A stretch of DNA of 64,000 bases, taken from assembly GCA_045586925.1 (NCBI GenBank), contig JAZNBG010000011.1, forward strand, positions 22,321 through 86,320, read 5' to 3'. Positions 34,551 to 43,201 of this stretch are shown piece after piece. The stretch comes from SIG440 sp045586925. GTDB taxonomy: Bacteria > Bacillota > Clostridia > Monoglobales > Monoglobaceae. Position 1 is the stretch's first letter. Each line of letters begins with the position of its first letter. Both the position numbers and the translations under genes were made by a program. The notes under the pieces are model-generated. The model saw only the letters and a list, made by a program, of their open reading frames with translations, ran no database searches and was not told the DNA's origin.

Positions 34551-37500
34551 ATGGCTAAAAAAATGAAAACCATGGATGGTAACAGCGCTGCTGCACATTG
34601 CGCCTATGCGTTTACAGAAGTTGCTGCTATCTATCCTATCACTCCCTCTTCAAACATGGCTGAAAATGTTGGCCAGTGGAGTGCAGACGGTCTGAAGAAC
34701 ATCTTCGGCGAAACAGTTGACGTTGTTGAAATGCAGTCTGAAGCAGGTGCTGCAGGTGCGGTTCACGGTTCACTTCAGGCAGGTGCTTTAACAACAACAT
34801 TTACAGCTTCACAGGGTCTTCTTCTTATGATCCCCAATATGTACAAAATTGCAGGTGAACTTCTTCCTACAGTTTTCCACGTAAGTGCACGTGCTCTTGC
34901 AGCTCATGCTCTTAACATCTTTGGTGACCATCAGGACGTTATGGCTTGTCGTCAGACTGGTTTTGCTATGCTGGCTTCAGGCAGTGTTCAGGAAACAATG
35001 GACCTTGCAGGTCTTGCTCACCTTGCATCAATCAAGGGTAGAGTTCCCTTCCTCCACTTCTTTGACGGTTTCAGAACTTCTCACGAAATTCAGAAGGTTG
35101 AAGTTATGGATTACGAAGATCTTAAGGGTCTTCTTGACTGGGATGCTCTTAAAGCATTCAAGGACAACGCTCTCAACCCCGAACATCCTGTTCTCCGCGG
35201 TACAGCTCAGAACTCGGATATCTACTTCCAGGGCAGAGAAGCTGCAAACAAATATTATGATGCTATCCCCGGTATAGTTGCTGACTATATGAAGGATATT
35301 TCAAAAATCACAGGCAGAGAATACAAACCCTTTAACTACTACGGTGCTCCCGATGCAACAAAGGTTATCGTTGCTATGGGCTCTGTTTGCGAAGCTATCG
35401 AAGAAACAGTTGATTACATCAATGCACGTGGCGGCAAGGTTGGTGTTGTTAAGGTTCACCTTTACAGACCTTTCTCTGCTAAGTACTTCTTTGACGTAAT
35501 TCCCGAAACTGTTGAAAAGATTGCTGTTCTTGACAGAACAAAAGAACCCGGTTCAATCGGCGAACCTCTCTTCCTTGACGTTTGCAACCTTTACTATGGC
35601 AAGGAAAATGCTCCCAAAATCGTTGGCGGTCGTTATGGTCTTGGCTCAAAAGACACAACACCTACACAGATTATGGCAGTATACAACAACCTTGATGCAG
35701 ACGCTCCCAAGCACAACTTTACTATCGGTATCGTTGATGATGTTACCAACCTTTCACTTGAACTTCCCGAAAAAATCAACGCTGCTCCCGAGGGAACAAC
35801 ACGTTGTAAGTTCTGGGGCTTTGGATCAGACGGTACTGTTGGTGCAAACAAGGATGCAATCAAGATTATCGGTGACAATACCGACCTTTATGCTCAGGCA
35901 TACTTTGATTATGACTCAAAGAAATCAGGCGGCGTTACAATGTCTCACTTGAGATTTGGTAAGCAGCCCATTAAGTCAACATATCTCCTTGATGAAGCTG
36001 ACTATATCGCTTGCCATAAGCCTGCATACCTCACACAGTATGATGTTCTCGAAGGACTCAAGAAGGGTGGTACATTCCTCCTTAACTGTGTATGGTCTCC
36101 TGAAGAACTTGAAGAACATCTTCCTGCAAACGTAAAGAAATATCTTGCTGAAAACGAAATCAACTTCTACATCATCAATGCAGTTGACGTTGCAGTTAAG
36201 GTTGGTCTTGGTCCTAACAGAATTAATATGGTTACTCAGAGTGCTTTCTTTAAGCTTGCTGAAGTTATTCCTTTTGACAAGGCTGTTGAACTTATCAAGG
36301 CTGCAATCAAGAAGACATACGGCAAGAAGGGTGACGAAATCGTTAAGATGAACTGCGACGCAGTTGACGGTGCTATTGAAGCTCTTGTTAAGGTTGAAGT
36401 TCCGGCAGCTTGGAAAGATGCTGTTGATAAGGACGTTAAGGAAAACAACGTTCCTGACTTCATCAAGAATATTGTTCAGCCCGTTAATGCTCAGGCTGGT
36501 AACAAGCTCCCCGTTAGCACATTTGCAGGTATCGAAGACGGTACTTTTGAAACAGGTACATCAAGATACGAAAAGCGCGGTGTTGCAGTTAACGTTCCTT
36601 CATGGGATATTGACAAATGTATCCAGTGTAACCAGTGTTCACTTGTTTGTCCTCATGCTGCAATCCGTCCTGTTCTTCTCAATGCTGACGAAGCTGCAAA
36701 GAAACCCGAAGGTTTTGTAACAAAACCCGCAACAGGTTTTGCAGGTATGGAATACAGAATGCAGGTATCACCTCTCGACTGTCTTGGCTGTGGCGTTTGT
36801 GCTCAGGTTTGTCCTGCTAAGGAAAAAGCCCTCACAATGAAGCCTATTGCTGAAGTTGAGAAGGAAGCTCCCAACTGGGAATTCGCTATGACTGTTTCTT
36901 CAAAGCAGGATCAGATAGACATTACAAAGAGCACAAAGAACTCACAGTTTGCCGTGCCTATGCTTGAATTCTCAGGCGCTTGTGCTGGTTGTGGTGAAAC
37001 ACCTTATATTAAGCTTATTACTCAGCTCTTTGGTGACAGAATGATGGTTGCAAATGCTACAGGTTGTACATCAATCTGGGGTGGCTCTGCTCCTTCAATG
37101 CCTTACTGCAAGAACGCTGAAGGCAAGGGTCCCGCTTGGGCTAACTCACTCTTTGAAGATAACGCTGAATTTGGTCTTGGTATGGTTATGGCCAACAAGA
37201 AAATCAGAAACACTCTGGTAAACAGAATGAATTCAGTTATGGACATCGTTAAACCTGAACTTGCTGACGCATTCAAGGCTTGGATTGAAGGCAAGGACAA
37301 CGCAGACGCATCTAAGGCTGCTGCAAAGAGCATCGAAGCTCTCATTAAGGATGCTGATATGTCTAACCCCGCAATCAAAGAAATCGCAGACAGAACCGAC
37401 TTCCTTGTTAAGCGTTCACAGTGGGTATTCGGTGGCGACGGTTGGGCTTATGATATCGGTTACGGCGGTCTTGACCACGTTATCGCATCAGGCGAAGACA

Positions 37501-38060
37501 TCAACATCTTTGTTGTTGATACCGAAGTTTACTCTAACACAGGCGGTCAGGCATCTAAGGCTACACCTACTGCTGCTGTTGCAAAATTTGCTGCATCAGG
37601 TATGAAGGTTAAGAAAAAAGACCTTGGTATGATTGGTACAACATACGGCTACGTATACGTTGCACAGATCGCTCTTGGTGCTGATATGAATCAGGCTCTT
37701 AAGGCTATTAAGGAAGCTGAAGCTTATCCCGGTCCTTCACTGATTATTGCATATGCTCCTTGTATCAACCACGGTATCAAGACAGGTATGGCAAACACAA
37801 TCGCTGAAGAAAAGAAGGCTGTTCAGACAGGTTACTGGCACCTTTGGAGATACAACCCCACACTCAAAGAAGAAGGCAAGAACCCCTTCATCCTTGACTC
37901 AAAAGAGCCAACAGGCACAATCAAGGAATTCCTTGAGGGCGAAAACCGTTATCTCATGCTCAAGAAAGCATTCCCCGAAGTTGCAGCTCAGCTCTTTGAT
38001 AAGGCTGAAAAAGACCTTATCGAAAGATACGAAATCTACAAGAAGAACGCTGAATGCTAA
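34551..38060 (+). CDS. nifJ: Pyruvate:ferredoxin (flavodoxin) oxidoreductase
   Basis: 1169 aa, the single-chain form. Order: pyruvate-binding/pyrimidine domain (AYAFTEVAAIYPITPSS), transketolase-C-like, gamma domain, a two-[4Fe-4S] ferredoxin domain (CIQCNQCSLVCP near 690 and CLGCGVCAQVCP near 745), then the thiamine diphosphate domain with CAGCGET and GGDGWAYDIGYGG (Mg/TPP motif). It makes acetyl-CoA, CO2 and reduced ferredoxin from pyruvate, central to anaerobic fermentation. Reduced ferredoxin can feed NfnAB encoded at 41.8-44.0 kb. Codon use looks biased to highly expressed genes. AGGAGG precedes the start. Confidence 0.98.
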   Translation: MAKKMKTMDGNSAAAHCAYAFTEVAAIYPITPSSNMAENVGQWSADGLKNIFGETVDVVEMQSEAGAAGAVHGSLQAGALTTTFTASQGLLLMIPNMYKIAGELLPTVFHVSARALAAHALNIFGDHQDVMACRQTGFAMLASGSVQETMDLAGLAHLASIKGRVPFLHFFDGFRTSHEIQKVEVMDYEDLKGLLDWDALKAFKDNALNPEHPVLRGTAQNSDIYFQGREAANKYYDAIPGIVADYMKDISKITGREYKPFNYYGAPDATKVIVAMGSVCEAIEETVDYINARGGKVGVVKVHLYRPFSAKYFFDVIPETVEKIAVLDRTKEPGSIGEPLFLDVCNLYYGKENAPKIVGGRYGLGSKDTTPTQIMAVYNNLDADAPKHNFTIGIVDDVTNLSLELPEKINAAPEGTTRCKFWGFGSDGTVGANKDAIKIIGDNTDLYAQAYFDYDSKKSGGVTMSHLRFGKQPIKSTYLLDEADYIACHKPAYLTQYDVLEGLKKGGTFLLNCVWSPEELEEHLPANVKKYLAENEINFYIINAVDVAVKVGLGPNRINMVTQSAFFKLAEVIPFDKAVELIKAAIKKTYGKKGDEIVKMNCDAVDGAIEALVKVEVPAAWKDAVDKDVKENNVPDFIKNIVQPVNAQAGNKLPVSTFAGIEDGTFETGTSRYEKRGVAVNVPSWDIDKCIQCNQCSLVCPHAAIRPVLLNADEAAKKPEGFVTKPATGFAGMEYRMQVSPLDCLGCGVCAQVCPAKEKALTMKPIAEVEKEAPNWEFAMTVSSKQDQIDITKSTKNSQFAVPMLEFSGACAGCGETPYIKLITQLFGDRMMVANATGCTSIWGGSAPSMPYCKNAEGKGPAWANSLFEDNAEFGLGMVMANKKIRNTLVNRMNSVMDIVKPELADAFKAWIEGKDNADASKAAAKSIEALIKDADMSNPAIKEIADRTDFLVKRSQWVFGGDGWAYDIGYGGLDHVIASGEDINIFVVDTEVYSNTGGQASKATPTAAVAKFAASGMKVKKKDLGMIGTTYGYVYVAQIALGADMNQALKAIKEAEAYPGPSLIIAYAPCINHGIKTGMANTIAEEKKAVQTGYWHLWRYNPTLKEEGKNPFILDSKEPTGTIKEFLEGENRYLMLKKAFPEVAAQLFDKAEKDLIERYEIYKKNAEC

Positions 38061-38078
38061 TTCTTTGGTACATTCAAA

Positions 38079-38111
38079 AACACCGTTGGAAAATTCCAAC
38101 GGTGTTTTTTT
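38079..38111. terminator. Terminator of nifJ, possibly bidirectional
   Basis: Stem AACACCGTTGGA with TCCAACGGTGTT, then a run of seven Ts. The minus-strand peptide gene at 38110-38208 ends on its far side. Confidence 0.9.
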
Positions 38112-38208
38112 ACTTATTATATCTACCAATATTCATTGCACAAAATAATATTAAAGATATTCCTCCTCCGACTATTGCGCCCAAAACAAAAAATACTGTT
38201 TCTTTCAT
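38110..38208 (-). CDS. 32-aa single-span membrane peptide
   Basis: ATG at 38208 with GAGG five bases upstream, stop at 38110-38112. The product is METVF-like: MKETVFFVLGAIVGGGIS followed by LILFCAMNIGRYNK. It is one hydrophobic helix with a glycine-rich turn and a basic tail. It resembles the short DUF3789-type peptides seen in Clostridia, by look only. It lies directly downstream of the LysM/GH18 gene but on its far side; that gene ends at 38225, 17 bp away, so the two could share a transcript. Confidence 0.55.
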   Translation of the reverse strand: MKETVFFVLGAIVGGGISLILFCAMNIGRYNK

Positions 38209-38224
38209 AACATCCTCGCAATTA

Positions 38225-39496
38225 TCACACATCAAACATATAATCAAGAAGCGACCAGTTTTGTTGAAAAGGCCGCATTAAATTCCAATATCCGGCTCCA
38301 CGCAGATTTTTTTCGTTTATAAGATTAAACTTTTGCTGAATACTGCGCACATCCTCAAACCAGACCTCGTGTTCTCTTCCTTCGCTGTCGGTATACCTGA
38401 ACCAAGGCGATTGCGAAGCCTCGTCATACTGAATTTCCGCACCATTCCTTGCTGCAATCTGTATTGCCTCAACATTTGATATTGAATCGGCTCTTGATTC
38501 GCCTTTGACATAAGGAAGTGTCCAGTCATAACCATAGTTTGGGATACCAAGAAAAATCTTCTCAGGAGGAATAATCGTAAGAGCATACTCCACTACCTGC
38601 CGCACATTTCGAATTGGGGCGACGGCAAGGGGCGGCCCATAGGTATATCCCCACTCATATGTCATAAGAAGAACAGCATTGCTATTTGCGCCAATTGCCT
38701 GATAGTTGTGTCCTTCATACAAAAGACCTCTTTGTGTGTCCGAAATTTTGGGGGCAAGGGCTGCAATCACGTCGTAGCCCAACGGATTTAGCGCCCCTGC
38801 CAGTTTGCCTATAAAATCACCATATAATAGTGCATCCTGAGGGTAAACAAACTCAAAATCAATATCAAGACCGCCATAGCCTTTATTTTGGATGTTTTCT
38901 ATAATATCATTTGTCAGGCTATCCTGAATTTCAGTGCTGTTGAGCACCATACTTGCAAGCTCATTACTGAAACCACCCTGTTCGGTAAGTGTTGAAAGAT
39001 GCATCAGCGGTATTACCCCATATTCGTTGGCAAGTGAGATAAGCTCCTCGTCATTAAGGTCAACCAGACCACCGCTTTCTGTTATCCCGTATGTGAAAGG
39101 GGTCATATAGTTTATATACGGCAACGTACTGCGTAAAAGGTTTTTGTCTATATAGGGATAGGCATAGCCGTTTACATCAATCTGCCTTGTTCTGTCAGAC
39201 TCAAACGATATAACAAGGGTCTGCCCGGGGTATAAAATGTTTTGTCCCCTTAAAATCGGATTGTTGCGGTAAATTCTGTTGACGGACACTCCGTACTGCT
39301 GTGCAATTGAATAAACCGTTTCACCCTGATTTACCGTATGATACTGTGTTGGAGTAAGTATCAAAATTGCTTGACCAACCACAAGATTTGGAATATCTTC
39401 AAGATTGTTAAGGGTTGTCACAACAAACTGCGGAACGCCGTATTGCTGTGCAATTGAAGCCGTTGTATCACCTGATTTAACAATATGTATATTCAT
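38225..39496 (-). CDS. LysM/GH18 protein of the spore cortex-lytic (YaaH/SleL) type
   Basis: 423 aa. Two LysM repeats (about 1-48, HIVKSGDTTASIAQQYGV; and about 52-98, HTVNQGETVYSIAQQYGV) are followed by a GH18 barrel from about 108. The catalytic DxxDxDxE-type motif is GGLDIDFEFV. There is no signal peptide, which is usual for spore-coat YaaH/SleL proteins deposited from the mother cell. SleL is an N-acetylglucosaminidase acting on cortex fragments in germination. The role here is inferred from architecture. Confidence 0.9.
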   Translation of the reverse strand: MNIHIVKSGDTTASIAQQYGVPQFVVTTLNNLEDIPNLVVGQAILILTPTQYHTVNQGETVYSIAQQYGVSVNRIYRNNPILRGQNILYPGQTLVISFESDRTRQIDVNGYAYPYIDKNLLRSTLPYINYMTPFTYGITESGGLVDLNDEELISLANEYGVIPLMHLSTLTEQGGFSNELASMVLNSTEIQDSLTNDIIENIQNKGYGGLDIDFEFVYPQDALLYGDFIGKLAGALNPLGYDVIAALAPKISDTQRGLLYEGHNYQAIGANSNAVLLMTYEWGYTYGPPLAVAPIRNVRQVVEYALTIIPPEKIFLGIPNYGYDWTLPYVKGESRADSISNVEAIQIAARNGAEIQYDEASQSPWFRYTDSEGREHEVWFEDVRSIQQKFNLINEKNLRGAGYWNLMRPFQQNWSLLDYMFDV

Positions 39497-39588
39497 AATC
39501 CACCTCCATTCTTTAGTATATTTTAAAAAGTTAAAAATGTTAAAGCTATATATAATTCAACAAAATGTCATTTTTTTGACAAATTCTA

Positions 39589-39616
39589 TTGACATTTGCC
39601 AAAAGTCGAGTATAAT
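39589..39616 (+). promoter_or_regulatory. Promoter of the glycine riboswitch-symporter unit
   Basis: TTGACA (39589-39594), 16-base spacer, TATAAT (39611-39616). Confidence 0.8.
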
Positions 39617-39664
39617 ATATGTATAACCCAACGAGGCTTTTAGAATTTATTTAAAGACTGAAAG

Positions 39665-39755
39665 CAGAGGGTACTCCGGAGAATCTCATTTGAGTGCCGA
39701 AGGTGCAAGGCTGCATATGTGGCTGAATCTCTCAGGCAAAAGGACGGAGCAGACA
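39665..39755 (+). promoter_or_regulatory. Glycine riboswitch, single aptamer
   Basis: The conserved glycine aptamer core is visible: TGCCGAAGGTGCAAGG, later CTCTCAGGCAAAAGGAC and a closing GGAG, with the opening CTCCGGAGA helix. Only one aptamer is seen, where many glycine riboswitches are tandem. It lies in the leader of a sodium:alanine/glycine symporter gene, so it probably tunes glycine transport. Confidence 0.93.
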
Positions 39756-39790
39756 AATCCCCTATATTTATATGTCTGTTTGTCAATCCG

Positions 39791-39820
39791 GAGCTACCAA
39801 ATAATTGGTAGCTATTTTTA
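39791..39820 (+). terminator. Expression-platform terminator of the glycine riboswitch
   Basis: Stem GAGCTACCAA with TTGGTAGCT followed by a T-rich run, between aptamer and start codon. An upstream stretch (CAGAC...GTCTG) could form an alternative pairing. Confidence 0.75.
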
Positions 39821-39841
39821 TTTTACAGGAGGTTTTATATC

Positions 39842-41368
39842 ATGAATCAATTTTTCACACAACTTGCTGCATACAATGATGTTATTAACACCTTTGTATG
39901 GACAACACTTGGTCTTGCATTGTTGCTCTTTACGGGTATTTTAACAACAGTATTGACCAAATTTTTTCAAGTTTCACACATTGGACTTTGGTGGAAGAAC
40001 ACCATCGGCAGTCTTTTCCACAAGGATGTAATCGGACACAGCAAGGACAAAGCATCTATCTCCCCCTTCCAGGCTCTTTGTACAGCACTTGCTGCAACAA
40101 TCGGTGTTGGTAACATTGCGGGTGTTGCTGCTGCAATTTGTATAGGTGGTGCCGGCGCTGTTTTCTGGATGTGGGTTGCCGCATTCTTTGGAATGATGAC
40201 AAACTATTCAGAAAATGTTTTAGGTATCTACTATCGTCGCAAAAATGCAGATGGCGAATGGTCAGGCGGTGCAATGTATTACTTGCGCGATGGACTTGGT
40301 TCATTTAAAGGCTGCAAAGCTATAGGCAAAATTCTTGCCATCCTTTTCTCAATCTTTACACTCCTTGCATCATTTGGTATTGGTGCTATGGGACAGATTA
40401 ACAAGATTGTAGTAAATATCGAATCTGCTTTCCCTGTTAAAGCACTTGCAAACATTCAGCTTTATGATGGTGTAACAGCTTATTCGGTTGTTATCGGTAT
40501 CGTTCTTGTTGTTATTGCTGCTCTTATTGTTCTTGGGGGACTTAAGAGAATTGCATCCTTTGCTGAAAAAGTTGTACCTTTTATGGTAGTTTTATTTGTA
40601 GCAGGAAGTATCGTTATTATCGGTGTTAACTATGCTCAAATCGGTGCTGCATTCAAAGCCATCTTTACACAGGCATTCAGTCCTATTGCTGTTGCCGGCG
40701 GTGTTACCGGTTCAATCATAAAAACTGTTATGGTTCAGGGCTTTAAGCGTGGTGTATTCTCAAACGAGGCAGGTCTTGGTTCTTCGGTAATGGTGCACTC
40801 AAACTCAAATATAAAAGAGCCTGTACAGCAGGGTATGTGGGGTATATTTGAGGTGTTTGCCGATACTATGGTTGTTTGTACAATGACTGCACTTGTTGTT
40901 CTTACATCAGGCGTATTTGATATTACCGCACCTATTGGCACTCATACAAACGATGCCACTATGGTTGCAGATGCCTTTAACTCTGTATTCAGTTATGGAA
41001 ATATTGGTGGTAAATTTATAGCAATTGCAATTTTACTTTTTGCCTTCACAACTGTTCTTGGCTGGGACCATTACGGAACAAAAGCTTGGGAGTATCTTTT
41101 TGGAACAAAAACAACAAAGCTTTACAAGGTTATTCATCTTGTTATGATTATGTGCGGTGCACTTATGACATCTTCACTTGCATGGGATATCTCGGATACC
41201 TTTAACGGACTTATGATGATTCCTAACCTTATTGGTGTAATCCTTCTTTCCGGTCTTGTTTGTAAAATCACAAAGAACTACATAGACAGAAAAATACGCA
41301 AACTTGATGTAAAGCCAATGCTTTCTGTATTCCCGGAAATTCAGGAAGAACAAGAAAAAGAACTTTAA
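39842..41368 (+). CDS. Sodium:alanine/glycine symporter (AGCS family)
   Basis: 508 aa with about 11 membrane segments. The family signature is seen in GVGNIAGVAAAICIGGAGAVFWMW, shortened here to its start, and later FKRGVFSNEAGLGSS. It imports small neutral amino acids with sodium. The glycine riboswitch upstream points to glycine (or alanine) as substrate. Start ATG follows AGGAGG. Confidence 0.95.
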   Translation: MNQFFTQLAAYNDVINTFVWTTLGLALLLFTGILTTVLTKFFQVSHIGLWWKNTIGSLFHKDVIGHSKDKASISPFQALCTALAATIGVGNIAGVAAAICIGGAGAVFWMWVAAFFGMMTNYSENVLGIYYRRKNADGEWSGGAMYYLRDGLGSFKGCKAIGKILAILFSIFTLLASFGIGAMGQINKIVVNIESAFPVKALANIQLYDGVTAYSVVIGIVLVVIAALIVLGGLKRIASFAEKVVPFMVVLFVAGSIVIIGVNYAQIGAAFKAIFTQAFSPIAVAGGVTGSIIKTVMVQGFKRGVFSNEAGLGSSVMVHSNSNIKEPVQQGMWGIFEVFADTMVVCTMTALVVLTSGVFDITAPIGTHTNDATMVADAFNSVFSYGNIGGKFIAIAILLFAFTTVLGWDHYGTKAWEYLFGTKTTKLYKVIHLVMIMCGALMTSSLAWDISDTFNGLMMIPNLIGVILLSGLVCKITKNYIDRKIRKLDVKPMLSVFPEIQEEQEKEL

Positions 41369-41404
41369 TATTACAGAACAAAGCGGCTACGCCGCTCGCC
41401 GCAG

Positions 41405-41501
41405 GCGGCGGTCGTAGCAAGTGCGCTTTGTTTGCCCATATGCGTTTCCGCTGACGACGGAAAATTTCGCATGGGCATCTAATTTATGTTTTTGTATAAT
41501 A
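41405..41501 (+). repeat. Dispersed hairpin repeat, family alpha, copy 2
   Basis: Homologous to 9595-9691. The long hairpin at 41433-41477 pairs TGCCCATATGCG with CGCATGGGCA. Compared with copy 1, stem bases differ in paired fashion (GTGCA/TGCAC versus ATGCG/CGCAT). Immediately after it a perfect hairpin GTATAATAGGAAAT / ATTTCCTATTATAC fills 41494-41527, and small GCGGC/GCCGC stems precede it. Confidence 0.6.
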
Positions 41502-41527
41502 GGAAATTACGCAATTTCCTATTATAC

Positions 41528-41802
41528 AAAAAAGAGCTGTCGTTAGGCATCTTCACATAGGGATAAACCAACTTGAAACTTTGTATTTTGGCGCCGTACT
41601 GCAGAAAAAGCCTCGCCAAGCCATACAGGATTGGCTGCGTTTTTTATTTGTTCGACATCCAAAATACTGTGTTTCAAGCAGCAAACTGTTTGGATAAACG
41701 AAGTAAACCCTTGCAGCACTTAGTGCTGCAAGGGTTTTGAACTTATTCTGAAATCCAAATTGATTTCTCCCTATGTGAAGACGCCTTTGACAGCTCTTTT
41801 TT
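41528..41802. repeat. 275-bp nested palindromic element (MITE-like or structured RNA)
   Basis: Outer arms 41528-41563 and 41768-41802 are near-perfect complements over 35 bases (AAAGAGCTGTC, CTTCACATAGGGA). Inside are two further arms: 41572-41591 pairs with 41659-41678 (17 of 20), and TTTGGAT at 41689-41695 pairs with ATCCAAA at 41753-41759, enclosing a perfect 14-15 bp hairpin at 41706-41736. No reading frame of note. It fills the gap between convergent genes, so it is not a 5' leader of either. Confidence 0.65.
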
Positions 41803-41812
41803 AATGCTCAAT

Positions 41813-43201
41813 TTATTTACTTTTTATATACTCATCAATTGCCTCGGCTGCGGATTTGCCTGCACCCATAGCAAGAATTACTGTTGCGGCACCCGTTACC
41901 GCATCACCGCCTGCATAAACTCCCGTCTTGGTTGTAAGACCGCTTTCACCTTTGGTAACAATGCAGCCACGTTTATCTGTTTCAAGACCATCTGTTGTGT
42001 TTCTTATCAGGGGATTTGGTGATGTTCCTATTGACATAATCACCGCATCAACATCCAGAACATATTCAGAGCCTTCAATCACAATAGGACTTCTTCTTCC
42101 TGATGCGTCAGGCTCGCCAAGTTCCATTTTAACACATTTGATACCTGATACAAAGTTATTTTCATTGCCAAGAATTTCAATGGGATTATTGAGAGTTTTA
42201 AAAATAATCCCCTCTTCCTCTGCGTGTTCTACTTCTTCACGTCTTGCGGGCATTTCGTCCATTGAACGTCTGTATACAACATAAACCTCTTCTGCCCCAA
42301 GCCTTTTTGCACAACGTGCCGCATCCATAGCAACATTTCCGCCGCCAACTACTGCAACACAGTTTGCGTGGATAATTGGCGTTGCAGAATTTTCTTCATA
42401 CGCCTTCATAAGATTTGTTCTTGTCAAAAATTCGTTTGCAGAATATACACCGTTTAAATTCTCGCCCGGAATGTTCATAAATCTGGGAAGTCCCGCACCC
42501 GAGCCTATAAACACAGCCTCAAAGCCGTCTGCAAGAAGCTCGTCAACGGTTTCGGTTTTGCCGATTACCGCATTTGTGACAATTTCAACACCAAGCGACT
42601 TTAAATTTTCGATTTCACGCTTTACTATATCCTTTGGCAAACGGAATTCAGGAATACCATAAACCAAAACACCGCCCGGAATATGTAACGCCTCAAAAAC
42701 AGTTACATCATATCCCAATTTTGCAAGGTCACCGGCACAGGTAAGACCTGACGGACCCGAGCCAACAACTGCAACTTTTTTGCCCTTTTTCTTTATGTCA
42801 AGCTTTGCAGGTTTTCCGTTTTTCATATACCAGTCGGCAACAAACCTCTCGAGTCTGCCGATAGCCACAGGCTCGCCCTTGATGCCACGGACACATTTGC
42901 CCTCGCATTGATTTTCCTGAGGACATACCCTTCCGCAAACAGCAGGAAGCGAGCTTGACTTGTAAATTATGTCATAAGCTCCCTGAAAATCACCCTCAGC
43001 AACCTTTGCAATAAATTCAGGAATACTAATCTTTACAGGACAACCGCTAACACACGGCATATTCTTACAGTTAAGGCAACGCTTTGCCTCGTCAATTGCC
43101 TGCTCCTTGGTGTAACCCAATGCAACCTCTTTAAAATTTTTGCATCTTATTTCGGGGCTTTGAACCGGCATTTCATTCTTTTTAAGTGACATATTAGCCA
43201 T
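41813..43201 (-). CDS. nfnB: NfnB-type large subunit (glutamate synthase small-subunit-like) of NADH-dependent ferredoxin:NADP+ oxidoreductase
   Basis: 462 aa. N-terminal two-[4Fe-4S] domain (CLNCKNMPCVSGCPVKI, then CGRVCPQENQCEGKC), then FAD- and NADPH-binding Rossmann folds (VAVVGSGPSGLTCAGDLAKL, VAVVGGGNVAMDAAR). Alone it would be called a GltA/GltD-like glutamate synthase subunit. Overlap by 8 bp with the NfnA gene and no GltB nearby make the electron-bifurcating NfnAB complex the better call. It balances ferredoxin, NADH and NADPH. Confidence 0.9.
   Translation of the reverse strand: MANMSLKKNEMPVQSPEIRCKNFKEVALGYTKEQAIDEAKRCLNCKNMPCVSGCPVKISIPEFIAKVAEGDFQGAYDIIYKSSSLPAVCGRVCPQENQCEGKCVRGIKGEPVAIGRLERFVADWYMKNGKPAKLDIKKKGKKVAVVGSGPSGLTCAGDLAKLGYDVTVFEALHIPGGVLVYGIPEFRLPKDIVKREIENLKSLGVEIVTNAVIGKTETVDELLADGFEAVFIGSGAGLPRFMNIPGENLNGVYSANEFLTRTNLMKAYEENSATPIIHANCVAVVGGGNVAMDAARCAKRLGAEEVYVVYRRSMDEMPARREEVEHAEEEGIIFKTLNNPIEILGNENNFVSGIKCVKMELGEPDASGRRSPIVIEGSEYVLDVDAVIMSIGTSPNPLIRNTTDGLETDKRGCIVTKGESGLTTKTGVYAGGDAVTGAATVILAMGAGKSAAEAIDEYIKSK

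Noticed and set aside
34885..38148. Several long + strand frames inside and beyond nifJ
   Set aside because: They are in the other frames of a strongly codon-biased gene and show leucine/serine-rich products with no family pattern.
41528..41802. Riboswitch or 5' leader
   Set aside because: It lies between the 3' ends of two convergent genes, so it does not precede either start codon.
41813..43201. Glutamate synthase small subunit as the function
   Set aside because: No GltB large subunit nearby, and the gene overlaps an NfnA-type gene; NfnB is the better fit.
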